Assembly: GCF_024684275.1 (NCBI RefSeq)
Contig: NZ_JAIKXF010000005.1
Coordinates: 1 to 64,000, forward strand
DNA from: Ruminococcus sp.
Lineage (GTDB): Bacteria; Bacillota_A; Clostridia; Oscillospirales; Ruminococcaceae
Length of the DNA stretch: 64,000 nucleotides
Reading direction: 5' to 3'
A model generated the notes under the pieces. The model made no database searches. It worked only from the letters and a program-made list of their open reading frames with translations, and was not told the DNA's origin. Made by a program: the position numbers and the translations under genes. Shown in pieces: positions 15,581-23,571 of the stretch (position 1 is the first letter of the stretch; every line of letters starts with the position of its first letter).

Positions 15581-17236
15581 GTGATACACGGTTCTTTACT
15601 CAGAGATGCCATTATCTCAGCTGCTGTTACTATCGCAAACCGCAAGCGTGAGGTCGATGAGCTGAACGTATACCCCGTTCCCGACGGAGATACAGGTACT
15701 AATATGTCAATGACCATAGGCAATTCCGTTGCCGAGCTCAAGCGTCTTGACAATAAGGCTCCCGTATCTGAGGTGGCTTCAACGGCAGCTTCTGCATTTC
15801 TGAGAGGCGCAAGAGGCAACTCGGGCGTAATACTTTCACTTATATTCAGAGGCTTTTCAAAGGGGCTTGCAGGCTGCACAGAGGCAAGCTGCGAGAACTT
15901 CGCCGACGCTTTGCAGTTCGGTGTAGAGGCTGCTTACAAGGCTGTTATGAAGCCTGTTGAGGGTACTATCCTCACAGTCGTAAAGGCTGCTGCTGCAAAA
16001 GCTAAGGAGATCGCTATAGAAACAAACGACGAGGTCACCTTCTGGAAGGAGGTCTGCGCAGAGTCTGAGGCTACTCTTGAAAAGACCACGGAAATGCTGC
16101 CGCAGCTCAAAAAGGCAGGCGTCGTTGATGCAGGCGGAAAAGGTCTGTGTATCATTTTCAGAGCTATGACCGAGGTTTTCGACGGCGGCAAGATCGCAGT
16201 GCCTACAGATTCTCCTGCTGTACAGGAGAGTGCATCGGATTCATTCAGAACCGCTGTCAGCGAGTATGACGACGATATAAGATTTACATACTGCACTGAG
16301 TTCATGCTGGAAAAGGAAGAAAACTGCCCCGATGTGTTCAAGCTCCGCGCTTATCTGGAAACTATCGGCGACTGCGTTGTTGTAGTTGACGACGAGAAGA
16401 TAATCAAGGTACACGTTCATACTGATAACCCGGGTAAGGCTATTACAAAGGGACTGGAATTCGGCCATTTCATCAATGATCCCCGTCCGAAAATAGAGAA
16501 TATGCGTATTCAGCACGAAAATAAGGTCAAGGACGCTAAGGCTGCTCAGGAGGGACTTACTCCCGCAGAGCCTGAAAAGGAATTCGGCTTTGTTGCTGTT
16601 GCAGCAGGTCACGGTCTTGAGGCTATGTTCACAGACCTCGGCGCTGACGTTGTTGTTAAGGGCGGTCAGACCATGAACCCCTCTACCGACGATATTCTCC
16701 GCGCTATTATGAAAACTCCTGCAAATACAGTTTTTGTGCTTCCCAATAATAAGAACATCATCATGGCGGCTGAACAGGCTGTGAAGCTCACCGACCGAAA
16801 GGTATGCGTACTCCAGACAAGGACTATACCTCAGGGTATTGCGGCTATGCTGGCTTTTGACGAAAGCAGCAGCCTCTCTGAGAACCGTATCGCTATGACT
16901 AAGGCTTTCGAGAAGGTTTCGACAGGTCTTGTTACCTTTGCCGCAAGGAACTCGGAATTTGAAGGACATCAGATAAAGGAGGGCGAGATACTTGCTCTCG
17001 ACAACGGCAAGCTCTCTTTCACCGAGCGCGATATAAACAAGGCTACATATAAGCTTGTAAAGAAGCTGGCAAAGGGCGATGTAAGCTATGTTACCCTTAT
17101 CCACGGCACAGATGTGCCCGAGGAGGACGCTGAGGAGCTCCAGAAGTTCATTCAGTCAAAGCTCAGCGACAAGATAGAGGTCATGCTTGTAAACGGCGGT
17201 CAGCCTGTGTACTACTATATCATTTCTGTTGAGTAA
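15581..17236 (+). CDS. fakA: DAK2-domain fatty acid kinase FakA
   Basis: 551 residues. The N-terminal DhaL/DAK2 kinase domain shows LNVYPVPDGDTGTNM and FLRGARGNSGVILS; the C-terminal part is the DegV-like domain typical of FakA (YloV). With FakB it phosphorylates exogenous fatty acids for phospholipid synthesis. The GTG at 15581 is preferred because TTGGAGGAC lies 8 bp upstream; the TTG at 15566 is itself part of that ribosome site. Follows the Asp23 gene in the conserved order. No fakB is seen in the window. Confidence 0.92.
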   Translation: MIHGSLLRDAIISAAVTIANRKREVDELNVYPVPDGDTGTNMSMTIGNSVAELKRLDNKAPVSEVASTAASAFLRGARGNSGVILSLIFRGFSKGLAGCTEASCENFADALQFGVEAAYKAVMKPVEGTILTVVKAAAAKAKEIAIETNDEVTFWKEVCAESEATLEKTTEMLPQLKKAGVVDAGGKGLCIIFRAMTEVFDGGKIAVPTDSPAVQESASDSFRTAVSEYDDDIRFTYCTEFMLEKEENCPDVFKLRAYLETIGDCVVVVDDEKIIKVHVHTDNPGKAITKGLEFGHFINDPRPKIENMRIQHENKVKDAKAAQEGLTPAEPEKEFGFVAVAAGHGLEAMFTDLGADVVVKGGQTMNPSTDDILRAIMKTPANTVFVLPNNKNIIMAAEQAVKLTDRKVCVLQTRTIPQGIAAMLAFDESSSLSENRIAMTKAFEKVSTGLVTFAARNSEFEGHQIKEGEILALDNGKLSFTERDINKATYKLVKKLAKGDVSYVTLIHGTDVPEEDAEELQKFIQSKLSDKIEVMLVNGGQPVYYYIISVE

Positions 17237-17239
17237 GTC

Positions 17240-17268
17240 TTGACAAGACGGATATAACGTGGTATAAT
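17240..17268 (+). promoter_or_regulatory. Promoter of the antisense RNA
   Basis: Perfect TTGACA (17240-17245) and TATAAT (17263-17268) with a 17-bp spacer, starting 4 bp past the fakA stop. It drives no gene on this strand: a strong terminator ends the transcript about 75 nt later. Confidence 0.88.
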
Positions 17269-17274
17269 GTATAT

Positions 17275-17349
17275 AACCACAAAGGATATTGTGTGCATTG
17301 TTACACAAAAGCGAATCCCCGAGAGCTGCAACTCTCGGGGATTCTTTTT
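17275..17349 (+). ncRNA. Antisense antitoxin RNA of a par/Fst-like module
   Basis: A predicted 75-nt RNA from the consensus promoter to the shared terminator. Its 5' part, ACAAAGGATATT at 17279-17290 and TGCATTGT at 17294-17301, repeats the antisense of the facing peptide gene's start (17426-17437 and 17444-17451). It can therefore pair with the peptide mRNA over the start codon and first codons as well as across the common terminator. This is the layout of RNA II of the pAD1 par locus. Confidence 0.75.
17313..17349. terminator. Bidirectional terminator shared by toxin mRNA and antisense RNA
   Basis: GAATCCCCGAGAG at 17313-17325 pairs perfectly over 13 bp with CTCTCGGGGATTC at 17332-17344. 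Five T residues follow on the plus strand and CGCTTTTG on the minus strand. It ends both convergent transcripts and lies 4 bp beyond the peptide stop codon. Confidence 0.9.
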
Positions 17350-17352
17350 GGG

Positions 17353-17448
17353 CTATTTGTCGGCTTTCTTGCTGCCTAACCACTTGCTCACATAGTCACC
17401 AGCTATGCGAGCCGCAACAGCTATTACAAAGGATATTATGTATTGCAT
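17353..17448 (-). CDS. Fst-like hydrophobic toxin peptide
   Basis: A 31-residue peptide, MQYIISFVIAVAARIAG then DYVSKWLGSKKADK: one membrane-spanning helix and a charged tail, as in Fst/holin-like type I toxins (33 residues in pAD1 Fst). The start at 17448 has a full-consensus GGAAGGAGGTGT ribosome site; the 84-codon frame that contains it has none further up. Own promoter at 17488-17517. A convergent small RNA carries sequence antisense to its start. Overproduction of such peptides damages membranes. Family assignment rests on architecture and residue pattern, not on a search. Confidence 0.78.
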   Translation of the reverse strand: MQYIISFVIAVAARIAGDYVSKWLGSKKADK

Positions 17449-17487
17449 TGTATACACCTCCTTCCTGACGGAAGAAGCCGACACCTT

Positions 17488-17517
17488 ATTATAACCATAT
17501 TTTCTCAAAAGCGACAA
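17488..17517 (-). promoter_or_regulatory. Promoter of the Fst-like toxin
   Basis: On the minus strand TTGTCG (17512-17517) and TATAAT (17488-17493) with an 18-bp spacer; transcription would start near 17481, giving a leader of about 33 nt. Weaker than the facing antisense promoter, as expected if the antitoxin RNA is in excess. Confidence 0.7.
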
Positions 17518-17599
17518 GACGTGCTGCAAGAATAAGCTAAATGCAAAACCTGCGGACTGCCGAAGGCAGCCCATAAAAAACGGATATTTCAAAAAATTC

Positions 17600-17622
17600 G
17601 GGCGCACACTGTGCGCCCCTAC
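17600..17622. repeat. CCCCTAC-family palindromic repeat
   Basis: GGGCGCACACTGTGCGCCCC plus TAC, immediately after the recG stop side. Same unit as 60505-60530 and similar to 21618-21642. Confidence 0.8.
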
Positions 17623-17626
17623 AAAT

Positions 17627-19663
17627 CTATCCGATTATATCCTTGCTGAACAGACGCATTACGTCCATTTTCAGCGCTTTATTCTGCGGCTTTTCAAGGA
17701 GCGGATCGTCGGCGAGGAGCTCCCTTGCACAGTTCTGGGCGCGGTTCATAAGCTCCATGTTGCAGGCGATGTCAGCTATTTTCAGCGGTGGAAGTCCGTG
17801 CTGGGCGCTACCGAAGAAATCTCCCGGACCGCGCATTTTCAGGTCCTCCTCGGATATTCTGAAGCCGTCTGTGGTGGAGGACATTATCTTCATTCGCTTT
17901 ACGCAGTCCTCGGTTGTGTTGTCTGTTATGAGTATACAGCTGCTCTCAAAGCTGCCTCTGCCTACTCGTCCGCGGAGCTGATGAAGCTGGGAAAGTCCGA
18001 AGCGCTCGGCGTTCTCGATTACCATTACTGCGGCGTTGGGGACATCAACTCCTACCTCGACAACGGTGGTGCAGATAAGCACCTGTATCTCGCCGTCGCG
18101 GAATTTCTCCATGACCTTATCCTTTTCGGCGGCTCTCATCTTTCCGTGGAGCAGAGCTGTAGTATAGCCCTTCAAATCGCCCTTTGCGGCATTCTCTGCG
18201 TAGGTCTTGACCGCAAAGAGCTCACTTTCGCTCTCCTCTATCATGGGGCAGACCACATATGCCTGTCGTCCCTCGTCAAGGCGCTCCCTTACAAAGCCGA
18301 ATGCACGGCTGCGGAGCTTGCCTGTTACGGCATAGGTCTTTACGGGCTTTCTGCCCTTCGGAAGCTGAGTTATCGCCGATATATCAAGGTCTCCGTAGAT
18401 GATAAGGGCAAGGGTGCGCGGTATGGGAGTTGCGGACATGACAAGCTTGTGGGGAGCGTCGCCCTTTTCTGCAAGGGCTGCTCGCTGTGCTACGCCGAAG
18501 CGGTGCTGCTCGTCGGTGATTACAAGTCCGAGAGCCTTATACTCCACGTCCTTCTGGATAATGGCGTGTGTTCCCACGATGACGTCTATATTTCCTGCGG
18601 CTATGTCCTCGCGGACAGCCGCTTTTTTCTTTGCGGTCATTGAGCCTGTCAGCAGGCAGACCTTGACGCCGAAGGGCTCAAGGAAGTCGCTGAGGGTTCG
18701 GTAATGCTGTGCCGCAAGTATCTCCGTGGGAGCCATAAGTGCGGACTGTATGCCGTTCTTTGCCGTAAAATAGCAGGCTGCCGCAGCAACGGCGGTCTTG
18801 CCGCTTCCCACGTCGCCCTGCAAAAGACGGTTCATGGGGACGTCACGGCAGAGGTCGGAAACTATCTCGTCCACTGCTTTTTTCTGGTCGTCGGTAAGCT
18901 CAAAGGGCAGCCCCTCTGTGAAATCCTTAACGCTGACGGCTGAGTCCATTCTGTAGGCAGTATTATTCCGGCTTCGGGACTTCATCACTGACATACCGAG
19001 CTGGAGCTTTAACAGCTCGTCAAAGGCAAGTCTGCACCTTGCAGTCTCGGCGGCAAGCTCGCTCTCGGGGAAGTGGATATTCTCCAGCGACCACATAAGA
19101 GGAGCAAGGTCGTATTTCCGCAGTATCTCATGGGATAAGGTCTCGAAGGGCTCACTGCGCATTATTTCCAGTGCCTGCCGCATATTGGTACGCACCATTG
19201 TCACGGAAAGCCCCTGTGTAAGGTGGTATATGGGCTGTATCAGCACCTGCTCGGACGCCTTGATGTATATGGGTGAGCTTATTTCCTTGCGGAGGAAATT
19301 GCCCGACACCTTGCCGTACATATAGTAGGTCTCGCCCTCTTTCAGCGCCTGAAAATAGTAGACGTTATTGTAGACCACTATGAGTATATCATCAATGCCG
19401 TCTGAGGCGGCGGCTTTGCAGATGACAAGTCCGCCCTTTATGCGCTGGGGAGCCATTTTTCTGAATATGGTAAGCTTCAGTACATTATAGTCTCCGAGGA
19501 CAGCCTGTGATACGGGGACATGGGTGCGGAAATCAAGGTAGTCCCTGGGAATATGATATATGAGCTCATAGGGCGTAGTTACGCCAAGCTTGCGGTACTT
19601 TTCGCCGCGCGCCTTTCCTACGCCCTTCAGATATTCTATTTCGCTGAAAAGTGTTGTCGGCAT
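17627..19663 (-). CDS. recG: ATP-dependent DNA helicase RecG
   Basis: 678 residues, full length. An N-terminal wedge (OB-fold) domain is followed by the helicase core: Walker A GDVGSGKTAVA near residue 285, DEQH box (VITDEQHRFGV), SATPIPRTL, and motif VI QLRGRVGRG. RecG remodels stalled replication forks and branched recombination intermediates. ATG at 19663 follows GAGGGAACAAT. Standing between the toxin module and a two-component system, it appears to be transcribed with the latter's strand but has no clear operon partner. Confidence 0.96.
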   Translation of the reverse strand: MPTTLFSEIEYLKGVGKARGEKYRKLGVTTPYELIYHIPRDYLDFRTHVPVSQAVLGDYNVLKLTIFRKMAPQRIKGGLVICKAAASDGIDDILIVVYNNVYYFQALKEGETYYMYGKVSGNFLRKEISSPIYIKASEQVLIQPIYHLTQGLSVTMVRTNMRQALEIMRSEPFETLSHEILRKYDLAPLMWSLENIHFPESELAAETARCRLAFDELLKLQLGMSVMKSRSRNNTAYRMDSAVSVKDFTEGLPFELTDDQKKAVDEIVSDLCRDVPMNRLLQGDVGSGKTAVAAAACYFTAKNGIQSALMAPTEILAAQHYRTLSDFLEPFGVKVCLLTGSMTAKKKAAVREDIAAGNIDVIVGTHAIIQKDVEYKALGLVITDEQHRFGVAQRAALAEKGDAPHKLVMSATPIPRTLALIIYGDLDISAITQLPKGRKPVKTYAVTGKLRSRAFGFVRERLDEGRQAYVVCPMIEESESELFAVKTYAENAAKGDLKGYTTALLHGKMRAAEKDKVMEKFRDGEIQVLICTTVVEVGVDVPNAAVMVIENAERFGLSQLHQLRGRVGRGSFESSCILITDNTTEDCVKRMKIMSSTTDGFRISEEDLKMRGPGDFFGSAQHGLPPLKIADIACNMELMNRAQNCARELLADDPLLEKPQNKALKMDVMRLFSKDIIG

Positions 19664-19675
19664 ATTGTTCCCTCG

Positions 19676-20890
19676 TTACTTTATGAATACAAATTCAAAT
19701 CTTGAGCCCCTGTCAGGCTCGGAATACACCAGTATATCGCCGCCGTGTGCGCGGACTATCCTCTGGGATATGGACATACCAAGTCCTGAGCTGTACATGG
19801 ACGTGTCACAGGACCTTGACGAAAAACGCTCGAAAAGCCTCGGTATCTCCTCCTGCGGTATGCCTTTGCCGTTATCCGTGAGAACTATCTTTTTCATTAC
19901 GGGATCGGCAATGACCTCAGCGGATATTTCAGTACAGCCTGAGTGGTCGGCTGAGTTTTTCAGTATGTTCTCAACAGCCTCGCACAGCCAGCTCTTGTCG
20001 CACTGCATGATGATATTCTCGGGAAGCGCCGTTTTTACGGTGATATTTTTCTTGCGGAGAAGGGGCGATATACGCTTTACGGCAAGCTGACATACTGCGG
20101 AGAGGTCGGTTTCCTGCATATCGTACTCGACAGCGTCGGCTTCAAGCTTTGCATACTTTATAGCCTCTATTACAAGGCGCTCCATGCCGTCAAGATTGAG
20201 CTGTATCTCGTCAGAGAGCTTTTCGCGGCGCTCCTCTGACAGGTCGCCAAGCTCCGTCAGCATATCGGTGTTAAGACGGACTACCGCAAGGGAGGTCTTT
20301 ATCTGGTGAGAAAGGTCGGTGAGAAAAACGCGGAGATAGCGCTGCTCGCTGCTGAGGCTGAATTTTATGTTGTTGAGACTGTTGACCAGCGTTTCTACGG
20401 CGTCGGATATTCTGTGAACTGAGCCTAAGTCCTCACCGTAAAGATTTATGACCGCATTCTCGGAGCTGTCTGCGGCTTTTATACACTCAAGGCGTAGCGC
20501 CTCCAAATCACGGTATATAGCCATAAGCTCGTGGAGAGAAATAAAGTACCATATGGCAGATATAAGGTTGAGAAGTCCGGATATCGTGTAGAATATCAGC
20601 CTGCGGACGCGGCTGTAGCTTTTCATCATACGGGGAGTGATATTCCTGTCGATACTGTATTTTTTCAGCCGCTGCTCTCCTGCGGCTATGTGCTCGTCAT
20701 CGGGAAAGTCGGTTATCTTTCCGCCGCCTGCAACCGAAAGCTCAGAGCGTATCTGCTCATTTACTATGGCGTCGGCGCACCTGCCCGATACAAAAAAGGC
20801 AATGCAGGCTGAGAGCATTATCAGAAAAAGAAATATAAGCAGCAGCTTTTTGGGAGCGCAGTTATTTATGAATCGGTCTGTTCTGTCCAT
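19676..20890 (-). CDS. Sensor histidine kinase
   Basis: 404 residues. Two membrane helices (LLLIFLFLIMLSACIAFFV near 15-35 and LIFYTISGLLNLISAIWYF near 95-115) flank an outer domain of about 60 residues. The dimerisation domain carries the phospho-accepting histidine in FLTDLSHQIKTSLAVVRLN, and the ATPase domain shows NILKNSADHS (N box), DNGKGIP and GLGMSISQRI. Its start overlaps the regulator gene by 25 bp. Overall similar to VanS/BceS-like kinases; the signal is unknown. Confidence 0.92.
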   Translation of the reverse strand: MDRTDRFINNCAPKKLLLIFLFLIMLSACIAFFVSGRCADAIVNEQIRSELSVAGGGKITDFPDDEHIAAGEQRLKKYSIDRNITPRMMKSYSRVRRLIFYTISGLLNLISAIWYFISLHELMAIYRDLEALRLECIKAADSSENAVINLYGEDLGSVHRISDAVETLVNSLNNIKFSLSSEQRYLRVFLTDLSHQIKTSLAVVRLNTDMLTELGDLSEERREKLSDEIQLNLDGMERLVIEAIKYAKLEADAVEYDMQETDLSAVCQLAVKRISPLLRKKNITVKTALPENIIMQCDKSWLCEAVENILKNSADHSGCTEISAEVIADPVMKKIVLTDNGKGIPQEEIPRLFERFSSRSCDTSMYSSGLGMSISQRIVRAHGGDILVYSEPDRGSRFEFVFIK

Positions 20891-21474
20891 TTATAGCCCA
20901 TTCCTCTCTTGGTGACTATGCTGCCGCAGTTGTTCGCTTTGCTTAGCTTTTCGCGGAGTCGACTGATATTCACCGAAAGGGTATTGTCGTTTACAAATTC
21001 GCCCTTTGAGTCCCACAGATAGGCAAGTATCTGCTCACGGGTGAGGTAGCGTCCGCGATTGAGCATAAGGTAGCTCAGCAGCTTCTGCTCTAAGGCGGTG
21101 AGTTCTATTTCGGGGACCTCGGGTATGCGGCGGAGGTTTGCGCGGATACGTGAAAAGAGCTCGCGCAGGCGGAATGGCTTGGTGATGTAGTCGTCGCCGC
21201 CGCTGTCAAGTCCGCGGACGATGTCGGCTTCATCATCGCAGGAGGTCAGGAATATGACAGGAGTCTCCATAGTCCTGCGGAGCCGCCTGCAAAGGTCTAC
21301 GCCGCTGCCGTCGGGCAGCATTACATCAAGTATCATCAGGTCAGCCTCGGGAGCTGCGGCTTCTGCCGCGGCGGCAGTACGTACAGCTGTGACGCTGTAG
21401 CCCTCGCTTTCAAGGGACAGCTTTATATTGGCGTTTAGTGTTTCGTCGTCCTCTACAAGAAGTATCTTATTCAT
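20866..21474 (-). CDS. OmpR-family response regulator
   Basis: 202 residues, a little short for the family. The receiver domain has VEDDE, the phosphorylated Asp in LMILDVMLPDGSG, and KPF; the winged-helix output domain has ELTALEQKLLSYLMLNRGRYLTRE and NTLSVNISRLREKL. The ATG at 21474 has GGGGTGA upstream; the 51-codon extension encoded further up has no ribosome site and crosses a promoter and repeats. Cognate to the overlapping kinase. Confidence 0.93.
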   Translation of the reverse strand: MNKILLVEDDETLNANIKLSLESEGYSVTAVRTAAAAEAAAPEADLMILDVMLPDGSGVDLCRRLRRTMETPVIFLTSCDDEADIVRGLDSGGDDYITKPFRLRELFSRIRANLRRIPEVPEIELTALEQKLLSYLMLNRGRYLTREQILAYLWDSKGEFVNDNTLSVNISRLREKLSKANNCGSIVTKRGMGYKWTEQTDS

Positions 21475-21511
21475 AGTTTCACCCCATTGGCTGTTTATTA
21501 GTGTTGTTATA

Positions 21512-21540
21512 ATTCTATCATATATTTTGCGAAAAATCAA
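21512..21540 (-). promoter_or_regulatory. Promoter of the two-component operon
   Basis: On the minus strand TTGATT (21535-21540) and TAGAAT (21512-21517) with a 17-bp spacer, 38 bp before the regulator start. Confidence 0.7.
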
Positions 21541-21572
21541 GGCGGCGGAGTTATCAGTGATTAGTGCATAGT

Positions 21573-21642
21573 GTAGGGGCGAACAGTGTTCGCCCGAAAA
21601 TAGCCGTTTATACCAACGGGCGCACAATGTGCGCCCCTACAT
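21573..21642. repeat. Two CCCCTAC-family palindromes in mirror orientation
   Basis: GTAGGGGCGAACAGTGTTCG then CCCG at about 21574-21597, and CGGGCGCACAATGTGCGCCC then CTAC at about 21618-21641. The first has its GTAGGGG edge on the left, the second its CCCCTAC edge on the right, so the pair faces inward. Confidence 0.8.
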
Positions 21643-21675
21643 ATATATCGTTCATGGATCAATTCCAAATTAAAA

Positions 21676-21697
21676 CAGCCGCCCGTGCGGGCGGCTG
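21676..21697 (-). terminator. Terminator of the 93-residue protein gene
   Basis: CAGCCGCCCGTGCGGGCGGCTG is a 22-nt near-perfect stem-loop followed on the minus strand by TTTTAATTT. Confidence 0.85.
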
Positions 21698-21702
21698 CTC
21701 TC

Positions 21703-21984
21703 TTAGCTTTTCAGTGCCTTTTCAAGCCATACATTTGCGAAATCAAGTGCTTCGTAAAGTCCGCACTCGCGCTCTGCATTCTTGACAAATGCCTTCAGGG
21801 GGTTGGGCTCGTTTGTGTCCATCTGAACTATCCTTACCTTTGAGGTGACCTGCTCGCCGTTTTCCTCCTTAGTTTCAAGGATCGTAATATATATAACATA
21901 CGGATCCTGCATATATCCATAGTATATATCCTTGCCGTTCTTTACCAGCGGATAGCCCTTATAAGTGTTGAATCTCTCGCTCAT
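21703..21984 (-). CDS. Conserved small protein, unknown function
   Basis: 93 residues, soluble, no signal peptide or membrane helix. A beta-rich first half (YKGYPLVKNGKDIYYGYM, DPYVIYITILETK, KVRIVQMDTN) is followed by helices (NPLKAFVKNAERECGLYEAL, FANVWLEKALKS). I recognise no family. AGGAGG lies 7 bp before the ATG at 21984; the ATG just before it (21987) is also possible. It follows the DUF4340/ABC operon by about 50 bp on the same strand and has its own terminator, so it may be its last gene. Confidence 0.65.
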   Translation of the reverse strand: MSERFNTYKGYPLVKNGKDIYYGYMQDPYVIYITILETKEENGEQVTSKVRIVQMDTNEPNPLKAFVKNAERECGLYEALDFANVWLEKALKS

Positions 21985-22035
21985 CATAATACCTCCTTAT
22001 ATTCCTGTCATGCTTATGGCAAAAGCCTGAGGCTC

Positions 22036-23571
22036 TTACCATGTTGTGATGTAATCCTCTCCTGTGCTTATGCGCCTGATGTTCTCCTTGAGGGTGTCCA
22101 CATAAGACTTTGTGCAGTAATACTTGCTCTTGCCGTCTATAACTATCAGTGAACGCATGAACGTATCCTCATAGAAGTCGTACTTCATAGTCTTGCCCAG
22201 CTGCTCGTCCTTGATAGTTATAGATACCTCCGGCTCGCCCTCGGGTACGGGAGCGTCAAGTGCAAATTCCTCGCCGTTTGCGCTTACAAGGAATGAATAG
22301 AACAGTCTGTAGCGCTCTGCGTCGAACTCCTTACCGTCCTTTGTGACCTTGAAGTCCTCAGACTTGGGGCTCTCGGGAGGATTATCCTTGTCCTTCGGCT
22401 CTATGCTGAATTCTGCACTCTCACCGCCGCCGCTTATGCTGAGGTCGGTAATGTTCCATACGTATGAAGCTATGATCATTCTTGAGCATATATCGTTGGG
22501 AGTAACTGTCAGCCACTTTGCGCTGCTCTCTTCGATGATGTATATCACCTTTCCGCCCTCAAGCATACAATATGCGCACTTTTTTGCATTCTCATCAGCG
22601 AATACCTTGCTGAGAAGAAGCACATGGCTGTTTCCGTCGTCGCAGTCCATAGTGACCTTGCAGAACGGCTTGTCAAGCCCTGCCTCGGCAATATCTGCCT
22701 CTGTACAGTGGAGAGCCTGAATATCCGAGGCGTAAAGTCCGAACATTCCCGATATGACATCGGTAGCCTTTTCCACTGTGAGATAGCTTTCTGTAGGCTC
22801 TATGAGCTTGTGGGGCGACGAAGTGCCGCCTGCGTGGGCGTCTGCCTTATCTTTGTCATACTTGATGAAAATATCATAGTCGATGTCCTCACGCTCTATC
22901 CTGAGGCTTTCTACGTTTGGCATTTCATCTTCTGAGGGCTTTGCAAGAATGGTCTTTTCTATAAAATCCTTGCTGCTGTTTTTGTAGTTTGCGACAGTTG
23001 AGGTGTTTACCGTGTAAACGTCATTGCGTCCGTCATCTACCATTAAGTAGGTGATGTCGCTTGACGGAGCTGCATCGCCTACGAGGAACTTTACCTTAGT
23101 TCCTGATTCATAGGTGAGCTCTACCTCAGCTGACGGAGAAGCAAGTCCGTACTTGGCAAGGTCTGTGCAGCCCTCAGCCACAAGTGACTGAGCCTGCATA
23201 CCGTTTGCGTTGTTTGCAAGAGTACCTACCATTGCGGTATTGACATCAAGGTCTGTATAGCCGTCAAGAGTATAGGTCGCTCCTGTATTTTTTTCCTTGT
23301 CGGGACCGCTCTTCATTATCACATTGAGCTCGCCGCTGCTGTTCTTTACAGCAACGCTCTTTACTGTGGCAGACTCGTCACTATCGCTGACAAGGACCGT
23401 TCCCTGTCCCCTTGCCTCTGTGGCAAGAAGCGCAGGCGCAGATGAAGAGCTGTCGCCGCCTTTGTGACCTTCTGTTTCGCTTGGGGTAAGCTTCATATAG
23501 GCGAATCCGCCGCCCAGCATAGCTGCAAGCACAGCGCTGAGCGCGATAATGCCCTTAGCTTGTTTTTTCAT
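22036..23571 (-). CDS. DUF4340 domain protein of a GldG-type ABC system
   Basis: 511 residues: one N-terminal membrane helix (GIIALSAVLAAMLGGGFAYM), a low-complexity spacer (SSSSAPALL), then a large outer region with two copies of the DUF4340 pattern (TYTLDGYTDLDVNTAM, YGLASPSAEVELTYESGTKVKFLVGDAAPSSD, YLMVDDGRNDVYTV). DUF4340 proteins regularly follow GldG-like genes and may contact envelope polymers. Its ATG overlaps the upstream gene by 4 bp. Last of four genes in the ABC operon. Confidence 0.85.
   Translation of the reverse strand: MKKQAKGIIALSAVLAAMLGGGFAYMKLTPSETEGHKGGDSSSSAPALLATEARGQGTVLVSDSDESATVKSVAVKNSSGELNVIMKSGPDKEKNTGATYTLDGYTDLDVNTAMVGTLANNANGMQAQSLVAEGCTDLAKYGLASPSAEVELTYESGTKVKFLVGDAAPSSDITYLMVDDGRNDVYTVNTSTVANYKNSSKDFIEKTILAKPSEDEMPNVESLRIEREDIDYDIFIKYDKDKADAHAGGTSSPHKLIEPTESYLTVEKATDVISGMFGLYASDIQALHCTEADIAEAGLDKPFCKVTMDCDDGNSHVLLLSKVFADENAKKCAYCMLEGGKVIYIIEESSAKWLTVTPNDICSRMIIASYVWNITDLSISGGGESAEFSIEPKDKDNPPESPKSEDFKVTKDGKEFDAERYRLFYSFLVSANGEEFALDAPVPEGEPEVSITIKDEQLGKTMKYDFYEDTFMRSLIVIDGKSKYYCTKSYVDTLKENIRRISTGEDYITTW

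Noticed and set aside
17798..18643. 282-codon plus-strand frame
   Set aside because: Antisense to recG over its helicase core; no ribosome site and no recognisable domain.
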